Below are positions 44,780-52,070 of a DNA stretch of 64,000 nt, one piece after another. The notes under the pieces are model-generated. The model saw only the letters and a list, made by a program, of their open reading frames with translations, searched no databases and had not been told where the DNA came from. Source of the stretch: an uncultured Lachnospiraceae bacterium (GTDB taxonomy: Bacteria; Bacillota; Clostridia; Lachnospirales; Lachnospiraceae). The translations under genes were made by a program, and so were the position numbers. The stretch spans positions 124,001 through 188,000 of the forward strand of contig CALWLI010000010.1 in NCBI GenBank assembly GCA_944381485.1, given 5' to 3'. Each line of letters begins with the position of its first letter. Positions within the stretch are counted from its first letter, which is position 1.

Positions 44780-45931
44780 TCATTTGTCCCTCATAAGCCT
44801 GTCCGCGGTTTGTGAGCAGGTTTCTATCTCGGATAAGCCTACTCTCTTTATTATCTCAAAATAATCTGTCTTTATTCCGCATCCGCAGTCTTCTCCCCTG
44901 TGAAGGACAGCTATGTCATCTGTCATCACACTTATAAGTGGTATGCTGTGAGCTATGGGAGTTATGAGGTTTAAAATCCCGGGTTCTCCATAATCCAAAG
45001 GCTTAAGGCTTGTCTCATCCCTTATTATTACTCTGCTGTAGCAAGGTACATGAAAATGATGGTTTTTGCAGCTGCAGTAAAGACCCGGATGCTCTGCCGC
45101 CCCGAAAAATTCTCTTATAGACTCAGGCTTTATTCCAAGCACCTTCTCTGCAAGTCCCGAGAGCTCAATTATATCCACCTTGCTCCCCTCGAATTTCTTC
45201 CATCCGCCTCCAAGAAGGACCATGGAGCCCTCAGGAAGCTTCATTCTTATTCCCGCTCTGTCCAAGGTCTTTAAGAGGAAAAAGAAGTAAGCGGGAAAGC
45301 CTATTATCCTTACCGGAAAGCCTGATCTGCAGAAGCTCATAAGGTCTCTGAAAAGGCCCTTTTTATTGAGTGTATAGCCTCCCTCTTCATACTTCAACGC
45401 GTAGCTTCTCCTGATAGGCGGTGCAAAAAATGAGGATATAAACTGAGTCTTTGTTATTACTGTCTTATTTGTCCTGTGAGGCTCGTAGCCGAGTATTATA
45501 TAATTTGCAGGCCTCAGAGAAAAGAGCCCGTGAAAAGAGCAAAGCTTCCCGGCAAGCGCCCCACCGAAGATGATGCTCTGACAGTCGTAGGCCATCTCGC
45601 TTCTCTTGCCCTCCGTACCTGATGATGTAGCCTTTACAGGCAGCTGCCAAGGCTTCATGGTCCACAGTCTTTTTCTCTTAAAAAACGCGGTCGGTATGGG
45701 AGGGATAAGACTGATATCTTCCTCCACTCTTATTAAGCTTGCCGCTTCTTCCGCAAGCTCTCCTCTTCCCCGCCTTTTAAATCCCAGCTCACGCCTTACT
45801 ATCTCAGCATAGTCCGGGTTGTGCAAAATATGGTAGGAAAAGTTCTCCCGTATAGCCCTCATAAAGTACTTTTCCGTCCCCGAAATGTCGTAGGGATGCT
45901 TTGTAAAGTATAAAGGTATCCTGCTGTCCAT
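44780..45931 (-). CDS. LuxE-like acyl-protein synthetase
   Basis: A 383-residue member of the LuxE/PaaK adenylate-forming family. SSGTEGKR (about 103-110) is the ATP-binding motif, GAAEHPGLYCSCKNHHFHVP the family centre, and a C-terminal cysteine (C372 in ETCSQTADRL) matches the position of the acylated cysteine of bioluminescence LuxE. It should activate a carboxylic acid with ATP and pass it through this cysteine to LuxC. AGGAGGTTATTT precedes the ATG at 45931. It lies 22 bp after the alpha/beta hydrolase gene. Confidence 0.88.
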   Translation of the reverse strand: MDSRIPLYFTKHPYDISGTEKYFMRAIRENFSYHILHNPDYAEIVRRELGFKRRGRGELAEEAASLIRVEEDISLIPPIPTAFFKRKRLWTMKPWQLPVKATSSGTEGKRSEMAYDCQSIIFGGALAGKLCSFHGLFSLRPANYIILGYEPHRTNKTVITKTQFISSFFAPPIRRSYALKYEEGGYTLNKKGLFRDLMSFCRSGFPVRIIGFPAYFFFLLKTLDRAGIRMKLPEGSMVLLGGGWKKFEGSKVDIIELSGLAEKVLGIKPESIREFFGAAEHPGLYCSCKNHHFHVPCYSRVIIRDETSLKPLDYGEPGILNLITPIAHSIPLISVMTDDIAVLHRGEDCGCGIKTDYFEIIKRVGLSEIETCSQTADRLMRDK

Positions 45932-45953
45932 AAATAACCTCCTGATACTCCGA

Positions 45954-46790
45954 TTAAAAGCCCCGGTCTTTAAGATCATTGACAAGATCTGTGTAAAACC
46001 TGATAACGGCAGGTCTTATATACTCTCTTCCCTTCCAGTCTGAAATATCCCAGTGGGAAAAGCCTCGCTTCCTTCTTCCTGTTTTCTTCAAGTTCTTAAG
46101 CTTTGGACGAACATAGGTATATTTTCCATGTCTCAGGGAGCTCTCCCCCGCAAGGCCGTCATTTTTCCCGTCAAAAAGCATTATGAAGGAGTGATAGAGG
46201 CATAAGGGATATTGAGCATCCAAAGGCTTGGTGAGACTTGTTCCGAAGCTCTGATAAAAGACTCTCGGATCATCCCTCATGATTTTGTCAAGCTTCACCG
46301 CCTTTTCAGAACTCAGATCCTCTATGGCTCCCAGGTAATCGGGGAATTCATCTCCCAGCCTCTTAAACTTTTCGTTCTTTCTCCTAACTATACTGTCCTT
46401 CAAAAAGCTCGGCAGTGCCCTGAGAAGAAAGCTCACATACCTGCATCCTCTGTGGGGAGTATTTATGGTGGTGAGGGAGGCAACCTTGTCTCCCATGTCA
46501 AACATACTTATCATATATCTTGAGTCAAGGCCTCCCTTGGAGTGAGCAATAATGTTTATCTTCTCGGAGCCTGTCTCCTCAAGGATCTCATAAACTCTGT
46601 GCTTAAGCTCCTTAGCATTGGCCTTGACCGTAGCTACAGCGCTTTGATTTCCGTGAAAGCACAGAGCTCCCCTCTCAGTAAGAGCTGCAGGGATATTTCC
46701 CCATGGATCTTGCTTCCCGTCATCTCTTAAAAAAACGCCGTGTACGAGCATTATAGGATATTTTGTTTTGCAGCTTAAGTTCCTGTTCAT
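45954..46790 (-). CDS. Alpha/beta hydrolase, lipase class 2-like
   Basis: A 278-residue cytosolic serine hydrolase with no signal peptide. The oxyanion segment is PIMLVHGVFLRDDGKQDPWGN, the nucleophile S84 lies in IIAHSKGGLD, and INTPHRGCRY and GFSHWDISDW hold other family features with a likely catalytic His. The fold resembles bacterial triacylglycerol lipases and thioesterases. In this operon it takes the place of LuxD, the serine hydrolase that supplies fatty acid to LuxE and LuxC. The substrate is not shown. Confidence 0.82.
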   Translation of the reverse strand: MNRNLSCKTKYPIMLVHGVFLRDDGKQDPWGNIPAALTERGALCFHGNQSAVATVKANAKELKHRVYEILEETGSEKINIIAHSKGGLDSRYMISMFDMGDKVASLTTINTPHRGCRYVSFLLRALPSFLKDSIVRRKNEKFKRLGDEFPDYLGAIEDLSSEKAVKLDKIMRDDPRVFYQSFGTSLTKPLDAQYPLCLYHSFIMLFDGKNDGLAGESSLRHGKYTYVRPKLKNLKKTGRRKRGFSHWDISDWKGREYIRPAVIRFYTDLVNDLKDRGF

Positions 46791-46829
46791 TATTATATTT
46801 CCGTCCTTTTCTCTTGAAAAACAGCTCTT

Positions 46830-47582
46830 TTATATCTCCTTTTTGCAGGTGTAGCGCACCAGGCCCCTGCTGTGTCTGCCGTATTCTATCGCTTCCTTGG
46901 GGCAGCGACATATACATGCCATACAGTGGGTACATGAATCTCCCCAAACAGGCCTTCCGCCCTTCAGTTCAATATTTTCCAGGGGACATACCCGGACACA
47001 CTTTCCGCATGAAATGCAGGCGTCAGTAGCATAAAATTTTTTGGCATGGACAAACAGAGGATAGAAGACTGTATTTACTATCCCGCTTTCAATATTGTCC
47101 GCAAGAGTAAGCTTCGTCTTAGGAAATCTCTCACCCTTTTTGATAAAGCTTATAGCCTTATCTATAACGGCTTCCGCCTTCTCGATTATCCGCAATGCTT
47201 CTTCCCAAGTCGGCGAAGAAAACAGGGCGATGTAATTCTCAGGCATAACTATGCCTATGCATCCACAGTAATCCATAGCCTTTCGCTCACAGAGGCGATT
47301 CAGATATTTTCCCGCGTTTCCTATGTTCTCTCCACAGGTCAAAACGAAATAAAGCTTTCCGCTTCCTGTAAAACGAGTGTTTTCTATCCAATCCTCAACT
47401 ATGCGGGGAATGCGCCAGGCGTAGGTGGGGGTAACAATTACGACGGGAGTCTCAGAATGTATGGGGGAAAAGTCCTTTTTCTTTAGCTTTTCAAAAAGAT
47501 CGATGCACTCTTCCCCTGTTCCCCGGCTGATACGTTTTGCCACGTACTCACTGTTTCCGGTTCCCGAAAAATATAAGATCAT
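46830..47582 (-). CDS. EFR1-family flavodoxin/ferredoxin
   Basis: A 250-residue two-domain electron carrier. The N-terminal flavodoxin-like part starts MILYFSGTGNSEYVAKRI. The C-terminal part has two 4Fe-4S sets, CISCGKCVRVCP and CTHCMACICRCP. The ATG at 47582 has AAGGAG seven bases upstream. It is the first gene of the operon with the hydrolase, LuxE-like and LuxC-like genes (39-bp gap), suggesting a redox role for the cassette, though EFR1 proteins are common alone. Confidence 0.88.
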   Translation of the reverse strand: MILYFSGTGNSEYVAKRISRGTGEECIDLFEKLKKKDFSPIHSETPVVIVTPTYAWRIPRIVEDWIENTRFTGSGKLYFVLTCGENIGNAGKYLNRLCERKAMDYCGCIGIVMPENYIALFSSPTWEEALRIIEKAEAVIDKAISFIKKGERFPKTKLTLADNIESGIVNTVFYPLFVHAKKFYATDACISCGKCVRVCPLENIELKGGRPVWGDSCTHCMACICRCPKEAIEYGRHSRGLVRYTCKKEI

Positions 47583-47614
47583 AGCTTTCTCCTTGTTTAA
47601 GTTCATTTAATTTT

Positions 47615-47620
47615 ATTATA
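47615..47620 (-). promoter_or_regulatory. Promoter -10 box of the EFR1-hydrolase-LuxE-LuxC operon
   Basis: The minus strand has TATAAT at 47620-47615 with a poor -35 region. It lies just after the terminator 47650-47698 and about 33 bp before the EFR1 ATG, so the operon has its own start. Confidence 0.55.
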
Positions 47621-47649
47621 CCACCTTTTTGGTCCGAATTTATTAAAAA

Positions 47650-47698
47650 GCCTGCATCCGTATCTGAAAACTTAGCCTTATCAGACACAAATGCAGGC
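47650..47698 (-). terminator. Terminator after the zinc-ribbon ORF
   Basis: On the minus strand 18-base arms beginning GCCTGCATTTGTGTCTGA pair at 15 positions around a 13-base loop and are followed by TTTTTAAT. Confidence 0.7.
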
Positions 47699-47728
47699 CC
47701 ATTTTAAAATCTGTACCTTCCCCTTATT

Positions 47729-47932
47729 TTAAAGTTTTTCCTTGTTGGAATTTATGAATTCCTTTAACTTCTCATATTTTTCTTCAGCTGTCCGTATCCT
47801 CTTTGTCCTTGACTCGCGCCCTCTCTTCCAATACTTTTTTTCACACTCGGAGCAGCAGAATATACTTCTCTTATCCTTCTTTTCCCTGTCGTCCCCTGCA
47901 ACTACTACCTTCCCGCAGTATCTGCAGACAAT
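47729..47932 (-). CDS. Putative zinc-ribbon small protein with no canonical start codon
   Basis: This 67-residue frame has the look of a real protein. It starts (M/I)VCRYCGKVVVAGDD, has a second metal half-site FCCSECEKKYWKRGRE, and ends in a Lys/Glu helix. A stop codon lies seven codons upstream of the first cysteine, and the only possible initiators are ATT (47932), ATA or TTA. So it either starts at ATT, has lost its ATG, or is a remnant. The terminator downstream supports a transcribed gene. The XRE gene is divergent to it. Family not recognised. Confidence 0.5.
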   Translation of the reverse strand: MVCRYCGKVVVAGDDREKKDKRSIFCCSECEKKYWKRGRESRTKRIRTAEEKYEKLKEFINSNKEKL

Positions 47933-47980
47933 TAATATTTGTTTTCAATCTATATATCCTTGACTAAAGGGGGGATAGAC

Positions 47981-48337
47981 ATGGAGCAAAAATATAAGTT
48001 GGATTATCCTTTGATTGCAAGGCGCATTAAGGAAGCCGGAAAACTTACCGGACTTACTCAAGAGCAGCTTGCGGAGAAGATAGATATTTCAACTAATGCC
48101 GTCGCCAAATTGGAAAATAATCTGATGACGCCAAGCCTGCAAACTCCGGTTAATATTTCAAATGTTCTGAGCATTGATATCAATTCTCTTTTTTCACAAA
48201 AATCGAATGTTACCGGATCAGTGGCTGATGAGCAATTTTTAAATCTTCTTCAGGGCCTTTCTGATAATGACAAAAACTTTGTTATTCATATGATCACAGG
48301 TCTGATTCATTATAAGGCAAAAACGAATGAGAATTGA
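47981..48337 (+). CDS. XRE-family helix-turn-helix regulator
   Basis: A 118-residue protein with an N-terminal HTH (IARRIKEAGKLTGLTQEQLAEKIDISTNAVAKLEN) and a C-terminal helical part that could dimerise (FLNLLQGLSDNDKNFVIHMI). The ATG at 47981 follows AAAGGGGGGATAGAC. Single small XRE genes like this are common; the target is unknown. It is divergent from the zinc-ribbon ORF and may control it or the acyl reductase operon. Confidence 0.88.
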   Translation: MEQKYKLDYPLIARRIKEAGKLTGLTQEQLAEKIDISTNAVAKLENNLMTPSLQTPVNISNVLSIDINSLFSQKSNVTGSVADEQFLNLLQGLSDNDKNFVIHMITGLIHYKAKTNEN

Positions 48338-48357
48338 TTTTTCAAGGGAATAAAAAA

Positions 48358-48382
48358 GGAGTCGAAATCTGATCTCGACTCC
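48358..48382 (+). terminator. Terminator of the XRE regulator gene
   Basis: GGAGTCGA and TCGACTCC with a nine-base loop are followed by TTTTTTG, 20 bp after the stop. Confidence 0.88.
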
Positions 48383-48507
48383 TTTTTTGCTTGCCTTGAC
48401 TTTTAATATGACCGGATTTCAGCCTATAGATCTGTGAAACTTTCTTTACCGTATTATGGGTCCTGAGGAAACAAGTCGGTTTCATGTTTTATCAGCTAAC
48501 GTAATTT

Positions 48508-48831
48508 TTAATGTGCCGATGTTGCCTTTAAGCCTATTATTCCTATGAGGAGCAATGCCGCAAAGAATAATCTTACCGGCGATACGGATTCCTTAAAAAT
48601 GATTATTCCGGCCACTATAGCTCCCAGAGCGCCTATCCCTGTCCATATCCCATAGGCGGTTCCCAGGGGTAGGCTTTTCATAGCCTGAGAAAGAAGTACA
48701 AAGCTGAGTATCATCCCCACTACGGTAAGGACAGAATATTTCATTACCGTAAAGCCTGCTGAAAACTTAAGGCAGGTGGACCAAAAAACCTCCAAAAGTC
48801 CTGCCGCTATCAATAATAACCATTTCATCAT
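48508..48831 (-). CDS. SMR family transporter, Gdx/SugE type
   Basis: A 107-residue four-helix small multidrug resistance protein. The start of helix 1, AAGLLEVFWSTCLKFSAGFT, matches the SugE/Gdx subgroup, whose characterised members export guanidinium in exchange for protons. Later segments include MKSLPLGTAYGIWTGIGALG. It occurs alone, so it would form a dual-topology homodimer. AGGAGGAGATTT precedes the ATG. A structured leader lies upstream (48911-48958). Confidence 0.88.
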   Translation of the reverse strand: MMKWLLLIAAGLLEVFWSTCLKFSAGFTVMKYSVLTVVGMILSFVLLSQAMKSLPLGTAYGIWTGIGALGAIVAGIIIFKESVSPVRLFFAALLLIGIIGLKATSAH

Positions 48832-48910
48832 AAATCTCCTCCTGCTGTTTTTGCCGTGATTTTAGTATTTAGTTTTTTTGGGGTCGGTTTTTGTTTTTTC
48901 CAAAAAATAA

Positions 48911-48958
48911 AGCGTCGGCTCTGTGTCTTCTACGGCCTATCGACACAAAGCAGGCGCT
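48911..48958 (-). ncRNA. Structured leader RNA ahead of the SMR gene, class unknown
   Basis: In the 160-nt leader the minus strand folds as a basal stem AGCG/CGCT, an internal loop CCTG/CCGA, a 9-bp stem CTTTGTGTC/GACACAGAG with one G-U, and a 14-base apical loop containing AGGCCGTAG. The layout looks like a compact riboswitch aptamer. It does not match the guanidine-I, -II or -III consensus as I remember them. Function is inferred only from position. Confidence 0.5.
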
Positions 48959-48998
48959 GTTACCCGGCGGTAAAAATATATTTATTATTTTCGAGCTT

Positions 48999-49027
48999 AA
49001 TCTATCAAACCTGTGAGGCTTTGTCAA
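48999..49027 (-). promoter_or_regulatory. Sigma-A promoter of the SMR transporter gene
   Basis: On the minus strand TTGACA (49027-49022), 17 bp, then TAGATT (49004-48999). RNA starts near 48992, giving a leader of about 160 nt. Confidence 0.75.
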
Positions 49028-49098
49028 GAAAATTACATTATTCGGATCAGTGTATGTCAATCCCTGGAAGTTCAATATTTAAGCCAATTCAGTTCACC

Positions 49099-50166
49099 TT
49101 ATGCCGCATCTTCAGAAGCTTCCTCCTCCATATAAGCGGCAATACGGTCAGCAACATTTTCCTGCAGGTTCCTGTAGAAGAATTGATAATCGTAAAGATG
49201 ATAAATACCGTCCTCAAAGATGTAAAGGCCTGCGGGATAATCTTTGGGCGTTACGTCCGGCACCTTGAGAGCTCCACGTTCCGGATCGATGTAAGCTCCG
49301 GTCAGCTCCGGGATCTCCTCGGTAATATTTCCATCATAGTCAGTAAAGCAGGCCCCAAGGTTGAGGCTCTTATCGGCAGGTGTGCTGTCAGTAGTCCAGT
49401 TTAAGGGATTAATGCAGAGGCTGCGGGTTCCCGCGGGAATCATCATGGAATCATTGACAGATTTTGCCTCGCTGTTAAAGGCTATGATCACTCCGGTATC
49501 GTCTTTTGAGGAAGCAAACTGCAGCCAAGGATAATCTGAAAGCTCTTTATCACTTATGCTCCATCCAATGGCATAGCAGGCGATCAGCTTCTCCTGAAGC
49601 TCGGGATCCTCAAATTTATCCTTTAAAAGACGTATGCAAAGATCTGCCCCCTGGGAGAATCCCGCCAGTATTATGGGCTGGCCTTCATTTTCGTGTTCCA
49701 AATAATAATCGAAGGCCAGGGAAATGTCCTCATAAGCGAACTGAAGCCACGGCTCCCGCTCTTCGGCCGAAAGCTCATAGACATTAAGGCCCGCCTGCCG
49801 GTAGTAAGGGGCAAAGAAACGACTGTCCTCGTCATATATGCCTTTTTCCATGTTGGTAGCTCCCAGAAAGGAGGCCTTTGCCTCCTCATCAGAAAGGTTC
49901 ATGTTGAAGACATCCTCATCGCCACTGTAAACTGTGGGGCAGATGAAGAATACATCCGCCGAGGCGGCGTCGGGTCCCTCACCGAGGTAGGCCCAGTTTT
50001 CCGAAAGACTATAATCCGGTGCGTCAAAAGCTTCACCTTCGGCTTCGGAAGCTGCGGCAGTCTCCGAATAAGCCACGGTCGTTTCCTCAGCGGTATTACG
50101 GTTGCAGCCTGCAAGGGCAGTCATAAGCAAAAGCCCCAAAGCAACTTGTTTTATATATTTTTTCAC
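49099..50166 (-). CDS. DUF3089 alpha/beta hydrolase-like lipoprotein
   Basis: A 355-residue surface lipoprotein. It starts at GTG (50166) with AAGGAG upstream, has lipobox LAGC (Cys at about 21) and an acidic linker. The DUF3089 domain shows DVFFICPTVYSGD, FAPYYRQAGLNVYEL and the nucleophile elbow LAGFSQGADLCIRLL, so esterase or lipase activity outside the cell is likely. The natural substrate is unknown. Confidence 0.88.
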   Translation of the reverse strand: MKKYIKQVALGLLLMTALAGCNRNTAEETTVAYSETAAASEAEGEAFDAPDYSLSENWAYLGEGPDAASADVFFICPTVYSGDEDVFNMNLSDEEAKASFLGATNMEKGIYDEDSRFFAPYYRQAGLNVYELSAEEREPWLQFAYEDISLAFDYYLEHENEGQPIILAGFSQGADLCIRLLKDKFEDPELQEKLIACYAIGWSISDKELSDYPWLQFASSKDDTGVIIAFNSEAKSVNDSMMIPAGTRSLCINPLNWTTDSTPADKSLNLGACFTDYDGNITEEIPELTGAYIDPERGALKVPDVTPKDYPAGLYIFEDGIYHLYDYQFFYRNLQENVADRIAAYMEEEASEDAA

Positions 50167-50587
50167 AATTTCTCCTTATAATCTGAAAATTTCCGGTAGA
50201 GCTGATAATAATTAAAGAGGAAACTGCAAAGGCCTTCTTTACAGCGCCCTCTTTAACTGAGTTTTCTATTGAACACACTGAACAGTTTTGCTATATTATT
50301 AATGAAAAGGAACAACCTCACACAAGGGATTGAGCGATTATAGAAATAGCAAGCCACCCTATAACACGGTTTTCCCACGACAAGATTCTACCATATTCTT
50401 TTAACTCTGACAACGCATATAAAACCCGTAGCTTATCAAACTTGACACCCCCGACAACCAATATAAAATATTCTACAGTGAAGCAACAAGAAGATAATAC
50501 TGTCTACTGTGTAAAACTCAATTCCCGGAAATCAGATAAAACAATATTATGAGTTAAAAAGGAACCATGACAATATAATATGCTTAC
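50167..50587. other. Gene-poor 420-bp stretch
   Basis: No convincing coding frame or known RNA was found. A promoter-like pair on the plus strand, TTGACA (50442-50447) with 16 bp to TAAAAT (50464-50469), points toward the toxin locus and may be an alternative start for its message. Confidence 0.5.
50574..50579 (+). promoter_or_regulatory. -10 box of the toxin message
   Basis: A perfect TATAAT with a poor -35 region lies at the outer end of the long inverted repeat. RNA would start near 50586, just at the start of the repeat arm CAAGGAAGTCGGA. Confidence 0.5.
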
Positions 50588-50610
50588 CAAGGAAGTCGGA
50601 GGACGTGCTC

Positions 50611-50642
50611 TCACCCGTTCGAGCCTTATCGAAAGTGGGTGA
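50611..50642 (+). promoter_or_regulatory. Hairpin sequestering the toxin Shine-Dalgarno site
   Basis: TCACCC (50611-50616) pairs with GGGTGA (50637-50642), with an inner TTCGA/TCGAA stem. GGGTGA is the only ribosome-binding sequence of the toxin ORF, so the folded message would be poorly translated. Confidence 0.65.
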
Positions 50643-50647
50643 TTATT

Positions 50648-50731
50648 ATGAGCAGTTATGAAGAATTGCAGTTGATTACTTCTTTAGCTTTACTCATAGT
50701 AGCAATTTTGACATATGCACATAAGAAATAG
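50648..50731 (+). CDS. Putative holin-like type I toxin (27 aa)
   Basis: A 27-residue peptide begins MSSYEELQLITSLALLIVA and ends ILTYAHKK. It has a short acidic head, one membrane helix and a basic tail, the pattern of the putative holin-like toxins of Firmicutes. Such peptides damage the membrane when overproduced. The ORF lies inside a long inverted repeat, has a sequestered Shine-Dalgarno site and faces an antisense promoter, all features of type I toxin-antitoxin loci. Confidence 0.75.
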   Translation: MSSYEELQLITSLALLIVAILTYAHKK

Positions 50732-50822
50732 CCGTCCTGCCCTGAGAAAGTAAGACGACTATTCTTAGTTAATTATTTTCGCCGAGCGGGTAAAGTGCAC
50801 TTACCTGTCCGACTTCCTTGTT
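50727..50822 (-). ncRNA. Predicted antisense RNA antitoxin
   Basis: The minus-strand promoter at 50829-50857 would start an RNA near 50822. It would run about 95 nt across the 3' part of the toxin message to a hairpin (AATAGTCGTC / GACGGCTATT, 50763-50727) followed by TCTT. It is fully complementary to the end of the toxin mRNA, including the repeat arm needed for the long-range pairing. The exact ends are inferred. Confidence 0.6.
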
Positions 50823-50828
50823 AAGTAT

Positions 50829-50857
50829 ATTATATGTCGATTTTCCGTAATAGTCAA
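50829..50857 (-). promoter_or_regulatory. Strong antisense promoter at the toxin locus
   Basis: On the minus strand TTGACT (50857-50852), 17 bp, then a perfect TATAAT (50834-50829). No protein-coding gene follows on that strand for over 1.6 kb, which supports an RNA product. Confidence 0.75.
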
Positions 50858-50893
50858 TAAAAAGGGGTGCCCAGTGGATAGAGTTTACGCATA

Positions 50894-50951
50894 AAAAGGG
50901 AGCTGTTGTTCCTTAGATGTTTTCTCATCTATTTTGCAACAGCCCCCTTTT
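50894..50951. terminator. Terminator after the GGGtGRT gene
   Basis: AAAAGGGAGCTGTTG and CAACAGCCCCCTTTT form a long stem with an inner ATG/CAT hairpin. Each strand continues with a T-rich stretch. On the minus strand it ends the GGGtGRT operon. Confidence 0.82.
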
Positions 50952-51039
50952 ATTATATTTTTTTGTTGCCTACGCAGCAATTATCAGCAAATCTCAGCAA
51001 TACGCAAACGGCTTATTTAAAGGAAAATAGCATCATATA

Positions 51040-52050
51040 TTAGAACTTACCTGCCATAGCAGCTTCCTGAACAGCAACTGCAACTGCCACAGTAGCTCCG
51101 ACCATAGGGTTGTTGCCCATTCCTATAAGCCCCATCATCTCTACGTGAGCGGGAACTGATGATGATCCTGCAAACTGTGCATCAGAGTGCATACGTCCAA
51201 GTGTATCTGTCATTCCGTAGGAAGCGGGACCTGCAGCCATGTTGTCGGGATGGAGTGTACGTCCTGTACCTCCGCCTGAAGCAACTGAGAAGTACTTCTT
51301 TCCTGCCTCAAGTCTCTCCTTCTTGTAGGTTCCTGCAACGGGATGCTGGAAACGTGTGGGGTTGGTGGAGTTTCCTGTTATTGAAACGTCAACGTTTTCC
51401 TTCCACATGATAGCAACGCCCTCTGAAACGCTGTTTGCTCCGTAGCAGTTTACCTTTGCTCTGGGTCCATTGGAGTAAGCCTTTCTTGAAACTTCCTTTA
51501 CTGTATTTGTGTAGGGATCATACTCAGTCTCAACAGAGGTGAAGCCGTTTATCCTTGAGATGATGACAGCCGCATCCTTTCCGAGACCGTTAAGTATAAC
51601 TCTGAGGGGTTTCTTACGAACCTTGTTTGCGTTGTTGGCTATACCGATAGCGCCCTCTGCAGCTGCGAAGGACTCGTGTCCTGCAAGGAAGCAGAAGCAC
51701 TCTGTATCCTCTGAGAGGAGCATCTTTCCAAGGTTTCCGTGTCCGAGACCCACCTTACGGTTGTCTGCAACAGAACCGGGTATGCAGAATGCCTGAAGGC
51801 CCTCTCCTATAGCTGCGGCAGCGTCTGCGGCGTTCTTGCAGCCCTTCTTTATGGCGATGGCTGCTCCTGTGATATATGCCCAGCAAGCATTCTCAAAGCA
51901 GATGGGCTGAACGCCCTTTACCATATTGTAGACGTCAAGACCTGCATCCTCTGTGATCTTTCTCGCCTCTTCAATATCCTTAATCCCGTATGAGTTAAGG
52001 ACTTCATTTATCTTGTCTATTCTTCTCTCGTATCCTTCGAAAAGTGCCAT
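51040..52050 (-). CDS. GGGtGRT protein
   Basis: A 336-residue protein of the family named after its motif, here SGGGTGRTLHPDN near residue 258. It is conserved in anaerobes without an assigned activity. Other notable parts are ICFENACWAYITGAAIAIKKGC, GHESFAAAEGAIG and several Cys residues (C51, C56). It forms a pair with the NifU-like gene 20 bp upstream, suggesting that the two work together in iron-sulfur chemistry. Confidence 0.9.
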   Translation of the reverse strand: MALFEGYERRIDKINEVLNSYGIKDIEEARKITEDAGLDVYNMVKGVQPICFENACWAYITGAAIAIKKGCKNAADAAAAIGEGLQAFCIPGSVADNRKVGLGHGNLGKMLLSEDTECFCFLAGHESFAAAEGAIGIANNANKVRKKPLRVILNGLGKDAAVIISRINGFTSVETEYDPYTNTVKEVSRKAYSNGPRAKVNCYGANSVSEGVAIMWKENVDVSITGNSTNPTRFQHPVAGTYKKERLEAGKKYFSVASGGGTGRTLHPDNMAAGPASYGMTDTLGRMHSDAQFAGSSSVPAHVEMMGLIGMGNNPMVGATVAVAVAVQEAAMAGKF

Positions 52051-52070
52051 TATATTATCCTCCTTAACCC

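Larger units (their letters stand above)
50588..50820. repeat. Long inverted repeat flanking the toxin ORF
   Basis: CAAGGAAGTCGGA at 50588-50600 and its exact complement TCCGACTTCCTTG at 50808-50820 bracket the toxin ORF. Homology continues outward to about 32 bases with few differences, including a TATAAT box in each arm. In the mRNA the arms would join the 5' and 3' ends, the long-range pairing known from type I toxin messages. Confidence 0.85.

Noticed and set aside
48832..49027. Guanidine riboswitch of a known class before the SMR gene
   Set aside because: Expected from the gene type, but the sequence does not show the conserved blocks I know for classes I-III, so it was listed as unassigned RNA.
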